From assembly GCA_964512095.1 (NCBI GenBank), contig CAZEIH010000007.1:1-64000 (forward strand): 64,000 nt of DNA, written 5' to 3'. The notes under the pieces are model-generated. The model did no database searches, was not told the DNA's origin, and saw only the letters and a program-made list of their open reading frames with translations. The position numbers and the translations under genes were made by a program. Source of the stretch: DTU013 sp964512095 (GTDB lineage Bacteria; Bacillota; Clostridia; Acetivibrionales; DTU013). Of the stretch, positions 59,763-64,000 are shown piece after piece. Positions within the stretch are counted from its first letter, which is position 1, and each line of letters starts with the position of its first letter.

Positions 59763-60281
59763 ATGAACAAAACACGTTTTCTTACTAGAACAGCGTTATT
59801 ACTTGCAGTAGCAATTGCATTTCAGATATTTGGAAAGTTTATACCCTACAATAACTTTATTGTTGGCCCTATTGTCAATGCTGTGCTTCTTGTTGCAACA
59901 GCAGCTGCCGGGCTTTGGAGTGGAGTGGCTATATCGGTTATCGCTCCCTTAGTATCGGCTTTTACTAACAAGGCGGCCATTGCTCCTTTGATTATTGGAT
60001 TTTCGCCATTTATTATCATAGGTAACATAATCATAGTGCTTGCATTTCATTTTTTAAGGAAAAAGAACGCTGTTGTAGCGGTGGGGCTAGGCTCAGTTTT
60101 AAAGTTTGGTTTTCTTTATGCAGCGATTTCTGTTTTCACCTCCATGGTAGAAATGCAGCCAAAGGTTGCAGCGACACTGACTGGCCTTTTTAGCTGGCCT
60201 CAGCTCTTTACTGCTCTTGCAGGAGGGGCTATAGCACTAGTAATACTTAAGCTTGCAGGAAAGAGTTTGGGTATTAAGTAG
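59763..60281 (+). CDS. ECF transporter substrate-binding (S) component
   Basis: A 172-residue membrane protein with about five to six hydrophobic helices. The start MNKTRFLTRTALLLAVAIAFQ and the order VGPIVNAVLLVATAAAGLWSG and APLVSAFTNKAAIAPLIIGFSP are typical of the S components that deliver vitamins or cofactors to a shared EcfAA'T energy unit. The ATG at 59763 follows GGAGGTAA. No EcfA or EcfT gene is in the window. The ligand is unknown; no riboswitch was seen that would suggest one. Confidence 0.75.
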   Translation: MNKTRFLTRTALLLAVAIAFQIFGKFIPYNNFIVGPIVNAVLLVATAAAGLWSGVAISVIAPLVSAFTNKAAIAPLIIGFSPFIIIGNIIIVLAFHFLRKKNAVVAVGLGSVLKFGFLYAAISVFTSMVEMQPKVAATLTGLFSWPQLFTALAGGAIALVILKLAGKSLGIK

Positions 60282-60377
60282 TATCCTAAGCCATGTTAAA
60301 TATGTCTCTGATTTGTAGTTAACAGCCCAGTTATAAAAACATAGTATAGTATAGACTATGAATTCAAGGAACTTACA

Positions 60378-61535
60378 ATGATTTATCTAGATAATGCTGC
60401 AAGCTCCTTCCCAAAGCCCCAGTGCGTCTGCAGTGCTATGGACAGGTGCATGGGTGAATACTGTGCAAATCCAGGTAGGGGAGGGCATGCACTTTCGAAA
60501 AAAGCAGGAATGGCTGTTAACAATGCCAGGGATACAGTGTCTGAGTTGTTTAATATTAGTAGCCCAATGCAGCTTGTATTTACTAAAAATGCTACTGAAG
60601 CTTTAAATATAGCCATAAAGGGTATTGCCTACCAGGGCTGTCATATAATCACCACAGGGATGGAGCATAATGCAGTTATGCGACCCTTAAGAACTCTTGA
60701 AAGGAATATGGGCATTGAGATATCAACTGTTACTGGAAATCCCTTGGGAGAGATAGAAGCCGGAGATGTCAGGAAGACTATTAGAAGTAATACAGCTATG
60801 ATAATCAGTACCTTGTCGTCAAATGTAAACGGCATTATTATGCCCGTTTCTGATATTGGACAAATTTCCTCTGAGGCAGGTATACCATTCCTTGTAGATG
60901 CATCACAAGGGGCCGGAGCAATAACAGTGGATGTGGAGGCAAGCATGATTGATATGCTTGCCTTTCCTGGCCATAAGGGGATGCTTGGGCCTCAGGGAAC
61001 CGGAGGACTTTATGTAAGAGAAGGGGTAAAGCTGGGGACATTGATGGAGGGCGGCACAGGAAGTAACTCAGAATACATTTACCAACCTGAAATAATGCCT
61101 GATATGTTTGAAAGCGGGACATTGAATACTCCAGGTATAGTAGGGCTGGGAGCTGGGGTCGTATTTGTTGTACAGACCGGTATTGAAAGAATTCAATACC
61201 ATAAAGCCTATCTTGTTAACATGTTGATTGATGGACTTAAGCAAATACCCGGAGTTATACTCTACAGTGTTGATGATAGGAAAAGGAACTCTGGAATAGT
61301 TGCTATGAATCTTGGAAATATGGATTCTACAGAGCTAAGCTATATATTGGACAGGGATTTTGGTATATGTACAAGGGGAGGACTGCATTGTGCCCCAGCG
61401 GCACATGAGGTGCTGGGGACAACCGGTCGTGGGACTGTTAGATTTAGCCCAGGGTGTTTCAACACTGAAAATGAAATTGTAGAAGCAATTGATGCCATAG
61501 AAAGAATAGCATTTAGTACAAGACGTTTTTTTTGA
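60378..61535 (+). CDS. Class V aminotransferase, cysteine desulfurase-like
   Basis: A 385-residue PLP enzyme of the cysteine desulfurase family. It begins MIYLDNAASSFPKPQ, and the PLP lysine K200 is in FPGHKGMLGPQGTGG. A cysteine in the active-site position, C338 in RGGLHCAPAAHE, fits desulfurase activity. The length is normal. It is unlike IscS/NifS in lacking a scaffold neighbour and could serve thio-modification or selenium/sulfur supply. AAGGAACTT precedes the ATG only weakly. Confidence 0.88.
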   Translation: MIYLDNAASSFPKPQCVCSAMDRCMGEYCANPGRGGHALSKKAGMAVNNARDTVSELFNISSPMQLVFTKNATEALNIAIKGIAYQGCHIITTGMEHNAVMRPLRTLERNMGIEISTVTGNPLGEIEAGDVRKTIRSNTAMIISTLSSNVNGIIMPVSDIGQISSEAGIPFLVDASQGAGAITVDVEASMIDMLAFPGHKGMLGPQGTGGLYVREGVKLGTLMEGGTGSNSEYIYQPEIMPDMFESGTLNTPGIVGLGAGVVFVVQTGIERIQYHKAYLVNMLIDGLKQIPGVILYSVDDRKRNSGIVAMNLGNMDSTELSYILDRDFGICTRGGLHCAPAAHEVLGTTGRGTVRFSPGCFNTENEIVEAIDAIERIAFSTRRFF

Positions 61536-61650
61536 TGCGAAGAAATAAGACATTAATTCACTAATATCGTATGTATTATCAGGAACATTGTTTTAGCCAA
61601 ATGGAATAAATGGACTAAATGTAATGTAGAATGAAATGAGGAGTGATATT

Positions 61651-61821
61651 ATGAATGGTGCTATTAAAACGGTTTTGTCTGTGGTTATTATTGCTATACT
61701 GGCCGTCATTGCTTTAAGGCTATTGGGCTTTGCTCTTAAAATTGTGCTTCCAATAGCAATACTTGCTTTTATTGCTTATGTGATTTATGTGCTGGTTACC
61801 GGGAAAAAACCGAATTTTTAA
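61651..61821 (+). CDS. Small hydrophobic protein
   Basis: A 56-residue protein with two hydrophobic segments (about 6-25 and 28-47) and a short lysine-containing tail. No family was recognised. The ATG at 61651 follows GAGGAG, and a start at 61636 would overlap it. Its role is unknown; it may be a small membrane protein. Confidence 0.6.
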   Translation: MNGAIKTVLSVVIIAILAVIALRLLGFALKIVLPIAILAFIAYVIYVLVTGKKPNF

Positions 61822-61899
61822 AGAAGCGGGCGAGATGCCTAACCTATCTGAAGGAACACTACAGACGGGCCTTCTGGACTGATAAAATGAAATAAATGC

Positions 61900-61929
61900 T
61901 TTACAACGGTGTTCGGACTATGCTATAAT
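61900..61929 (+). promoter_or_regulatory. tRNA-Pro promoter
   Basis: TTTACA (61900-61905) and TATAAT (61924-61929) with an 18-bp spacer, 14 bases before the tRNA. Confidence 0.85.
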
Positions 61930-61943
61930 TCAAACTGCGCTAT

Positions 61944-62021
61944 CGGGGTGTAGCTCAGTTTGGCTAGAGTGCTTGCTTGGGGTGCAAGAGGTCGCCTGTT
62001 CAAGTCAGGTCACTCCGACCA
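61944..62021 (+). tRNA. tRNA-Pro (anticodon GGG)
   Basis: Acceptor CGGGGTG/CACTCCG with one G-U pair, D arm GCTC..GAGT, anticodon stem CTTGC/GCAAG around the loop TTGGGGT (anticodon GGG), T arm CCTG-TTCAAGT-CAGG, and an encoded ACCA end. Confidence 0.95.
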
Positions 62022-62024
62022 GTA

Positions 62025-62063
62025 AAATAGCGGGTTCCAGAAGTTTATGGAATCCGCTATTTC
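62025..62063 (+). terminator. Terminator of tRNA-Pro
   Basis: AAATAGCGGGTTCCA and TGGAATCCGCTATTT pair with one bulged G and are followed by TCTC rather than a pure T-run. Confidence 0.65.
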
Positions 62064-62227
62064 TCATGTAATTGTTGTTTTCTACTGCAGCTTATTGATT
62101 ATTCTTTTATCTCCTTTGCCTAACAACCATGGACTTCCATTTTGTAGGCCGGACTGTTATGACCTAACTGGTAGATAAAACAGCATATACCGGAAATATT
62201 CATAATGATATGAATTAGCGTATGTGA

Positions 62228-62280
62228 TATAATATCGGTGCAGTGCAGTGCAGTGCAGTGCAGTGCAGTGCAGTGAGGTG
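62228..62280 (+). promoter_or_regulatory. -10 box, CAGTG array and ribosome site of the first coiled-coil gene
   Basis: TATAAT at 62228-62233 is followed by seven CAGTG units (62241-62275). The last base of the array starts GAGGTG (62275-62280), the ribosome site for the ATG at 62287. The same promoter is duplicated near 62593 for the next gene, with only one CAGTG unit. Confidence 0.75.
62241..62275 (+). repeat. CAGTG tandem repeat (7 units)
   Basis: Seven perfect CAGTG copies, flanked by CGGTG before and AGGTG after. The paralogous gene has a single CAGTG at 62611-62615. Confidence 0.95.
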
Positions 62281-62286
62281 AATTGT

Positions 62287-62583
62287 ATGGAAGATAAAAC
62301 CTTTGAGCTTTTAACAAAAATATATAGTGAGTTTTCAGAGTTCAGGAAGGAAACAAACCAACAGTTTGACGATGTGAAATCAGAGGTCAAAACTATAGGA
62401 AATCAAGTAGCAAAACTTGAAAATGGCCATGGTCAAAAGCTGGATTCCCTATTTGATGGTTACAAACAGCTTGCAGAAGGACAGGAAGAAATTAAGTCAC
62501 AATTAGCTGGCATATCAGCAAAAGTGGAGAACCAAGACGCACAAATAACTCTTCTCAAAGGCAGCAAAAAAGTAGCAAAGTAG
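62287..62583 (+). CDS. Coiled-coil protein, first of a tandem pair
   Basis: A 98-residue mostly helical protein without a known name. It begins MEDKTFELLTKIYSEFSEF and has KLENGHGQKLDSLFDGYKQLAEGQEEIKSQ in the second half. There is no signal or membrane segment. It is followed directly by a paralogue with its own promoter. The ATG at 62287 has GAGGTG six bases before it; longer starts inside the CAGTG array are rejected. Confidence 0.7.
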   Translation: MEDKTFELLTKIYSEFSEFRKETNQQFDDVKSEVKTIGNQVAKLENGHGQKLDSLFDGYKQLAEGQEEIKSQLAGISAKVENQDAQITLLKGSKKVAK

Positions 62584-62626
62584 TATATGTGGTATAATAC
62601 TGGTGCGGTGCAGTGAGGTGAATTGT

Positions 62627-62908
62627 ATGGAAGATAAAACCTTTGAGCTTTTGACAAAAATGCATAGTGAAATGACAGAGCAGTTTAATGAACTTAATAG
62701 AAAGCTTGATGGCAAAGCTGATAAAAGCGATATTATAAGATTGGAAAATGGCCATGGTCAAAAGCTGGATTCCCTATTTGATGGCTACAAACAGCTTGCA
62801 GAAGGACAGGAGCTAATTAAATCACAAATAACTACCATATCTGAAAAGATGGAGTGCCAAGACGTTCAAATGACCGTTCTCAAAGGCAGCAAAAAAGCAG
62901 CAAAATAG
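62627..62908 (+). CDS. Coiled-coil protein, second of a tandem pair
   Basis: A 93-residue paralogue of the preceding gene. The first twelve residues (MEDKTFELLTKM) and the later NGHGQKLDSLFDGYKQLAEGQE segment are nearly identical, with a divergent middle and a KGSKKAAK end in place of KGSKKVAK. Promoter, ribosome site and gene were evidently duplicated together. The function is unknown. Confidence 0.7.
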   Translation: MEDKTFELLTKMHSEMTEQFNELNRKLDGKADKSDIIRLENGHGQKLDSLFDGYKQLAEGQELIKSQITTISEKMECQDVQMTVLKGSKKAAK

Positions 62909-63065
62909 GTTTTTCAATGATGAGAAACGTCATTATGGTTGGATAATTACGGAGTATTAAAAATGCATATGTGAACAATTGAATAAAACACAACTAAAAT
63001 GAGGATAATAATGGAGACCATAATATGGAATCCATTTTTTTGTATTATTACAAGGAGGGCTGAGT

Positions 63066-63908
63066 ATGTCGGGGTTTCAATCAAACAATAGCATTGAGAC
63101 TCAAAGGAATCCAAAGTATATCAAACTAATAAAAGGTAAGCCTCAAACAAGCATATGGGTAACAGTGGCAATGTTTCTAATTATCATACTGCTGTGCGGA
63201 AATCATTACAAACTGCTTACTTCTTACAATATGGTGAAGGATGAGCTATCAAGTCTGAATATCGCCTTAGATGAGGAGAAAATTGAAAATGCCAAGCTGA
63301 TAGATAATGAAAATGATATGAGGGTCAGCCTTAATCAAATTAGTAAGGAAATTGTTCTATTAAAAGAAAGTCATGAGAAATTATCCAAAGCTGATGATTT
63401 CTCAAAGCAAATCGAAAAGCTTGAAGAAGAGAACGGGGAACTGGCTGCTAGGGTGAAGGAGTTAACAAATGATAACATAGCTCTGCAAAATTCACTAAAG
63501 ATGGCTGCATCAGCAGGTATTAAGCCACAGAACTATTCTATTTTTGAAGGACTGGAGCACAGGAACACAATTAATAGAGGAGAATATATTGGGCAATTCC
63601 TTGGGACCGCATACACACCTAGCAAGGAGGAGTGCGGAAACAATAAGGGGATTACAAAATCGGGAGCACCAATTATTCCGGGAATTTCCCTGGCGATTGA
63701 TGAAAATTATTGGCCCTTTGGAACTGTTTTTTATATAGAGGGTCTGGGATATACTGTCGCAATGGATACAGGAGGCGCAGTGAAGGGTAAGTATCGCTTT
63801 GACTTTTCAGTATTAGACAGAAATTTCGCAATGCAGTTGGGATCCAGAAAGTGGGATGTCTATTTGGTTAAAATGGGAGACGGCAAGGTGAAGGATATTG
63901 AGCTATAG
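63066..63908 (+). CDS. 3D-domain (Rpf/MltA-like) cell-wall protein
   Basis: A 280-residue protein. It has one N-terminal membrane helix (about residues 30-46, VTVAMFLIIILLCG) and a coiled coil of about 50-140. The C-terminal 3D domain (about 170-280) has FLGTAYTPSKEECGNNKGITKSG, AIDENYWPFGTVFYI and the aspartate-rich MDTGGAVKGKYRFDF. The three aspartates define the 3D family, related to lytic transglycosylases and resuscitation factors. It could trim peptidoglycan, which is inferred. CAAGGAGGG precedes the ATG. Confidence 0.88.
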   Translation: MSGFQSNNSIETQRNPKYIKLIKGKPQTSIWVTVAMFLIIILLCGNHYKLLTSYNMVKDELSSLNIALDEEKIENAKLIDNENDMRVSLNQISKEIVLLKESHEKLSKADDFSKQIEKLEEENGELAARVKELTNDNIALQNSLKMAASAGIKPQNYSIFEGLEHRNTINRGEYIGQFLGTAYTPSKEECGNNKGITKSGAPIIPGISLAIDENYWPFGTVFYIEGLGYTVAMDTGGAVKGKYRFDFSVLDRNFAMQLGSRKWDVYLVKMGDGKVKDIEL

Positions 63909-63926
63909 AAGCAGGAGGACTGTGAT

Positions 63927-64000
63927 TTGTCTTTTATAAAGGATCAAATAAAAAAGTATCTCATTTTTAAAGAGCCGGAAAAGCAGGAGAGATTCATATT
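63927..64000 (+). CDS. Partial gene at the window end
   Basis: TTG at 63927 follows AGGAGGA (63913-63919) and opens a frame of 24 residues beginning MSFIKDQIKKYLIFKEPEKQ that runs off the end. The product is not recognisable. The gene is close behind the 3D-domain gene and may be co-transcribed. Confidence 0.5.
   Translation, partial: MSFIKDQIKKYLIFKEPEKQERFI

Noticed and set aside
1..64000. CRISPR array or cas genes
   Set aside because: No direct repeats with regular unique spacers were seen. The only regular arrays are the 10-bp, CAGTG and 48-bp repeats without spacers.

Overview
The window looks like a contig from an endospore-forming, low-GC, Gram-positive anaerobe of the class Clostridia. 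It probably belongs to the plant-fibre-degrading lineage around Ruminiclostridium/Acetivibrio, although the species cannot be named from the sequence alone. The grounds are the complete spoIIIA operon, spoIVB-spo0A, cotJABC and dpaAB, SOS control by a Gram-positive LexA box, a T-box leader, an S-layer-anchored GH10 xylanase, and gene order shared with Bacillus/Clostridium chromosomes. It is housekeeping chromosome rather than an island. No phage, plasmid, transposase or CRISPR array was seen. One 100-N scaffold gap (2122-2221) lies inside ilvE.

Layout: 81-2460 carries ylbJ and gapped ilvE on the minus strand. 2461-3067 is repeat-rich. 3068-9188 holds yqeG, aroE, a prepilin peptidase, comFB, aroQ, a Xaa-Pro peptidase, efp, a CD1247-like protein and signal peptidase I. 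9611-15242 is spoIIIAA-AH. 15349-16674 is an Asp23/AmaP/DUF2273 envelope-stress trio. 16717-26905 is a long operon-like run nusB-xseA-xseB-ispA-[OLE RNA]-oapA-dxs-tlyA-nadK-argR-recN, followed by spoIVB and spo0A. 29490-31040 has a MerR-like regulator and an RluA synthase on the minus strand. 31205-39813 is a YnbB-like PLP enzyme followed by the division cluster (HlyD-like, yggS, sepF, yggT, a ylmH remnant, divIVA) and T-box-controlled ileS. 39899-44656 has aroB, two small genes and a GGDEF-EAL protein. 44664-50881 (minus) has the LexA-controlled dinB unit and the xylanase. After a murE remnant and cotJABC come rpsO, pnp, a M16 peptidase, dpaAB, an ECF S-component, a cysteine-desulfurase-like gene, tRNA-Pro(GGG), two coiled-coil paralogues and a 3D-domain protein.

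The most notable system is the OLE ribonucleoprotein locus: a structured RNA of about 650 nt at 19664-20315 between ispA and dxs, followed by its membrane partner OapA. OLE is a known but still enigmatic large bacterial RNA. Here it has its own -10 box and a closing stem, and a further hairpin separates it from oapA. The second theme is repeats. There is a modular palindromic family of seven copies, a second hairpin-rich family of three copies, a 15-unit 10-bp tandem array, a CAGTG pentamer array beside a ribosome binding site, an in-frame 48-bp repeat in spoIIIAF and a perfect 185-bp duplication in the xylanase gene. The third theme is decay: ylmH and murE survive only as broken fragments.

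Functionally the window links sporulation (the SpoIIIA channel, SpoIVB signalling, Spo0A, CotJ, dipicolinate), isoprenoid supply (IspA, Dxs), shikimate synthesis (AroE, AroQ, AroB), division (SepF, DivIVA), RNA processing (NusB, S15, PNPase) and extracellular xylan use.
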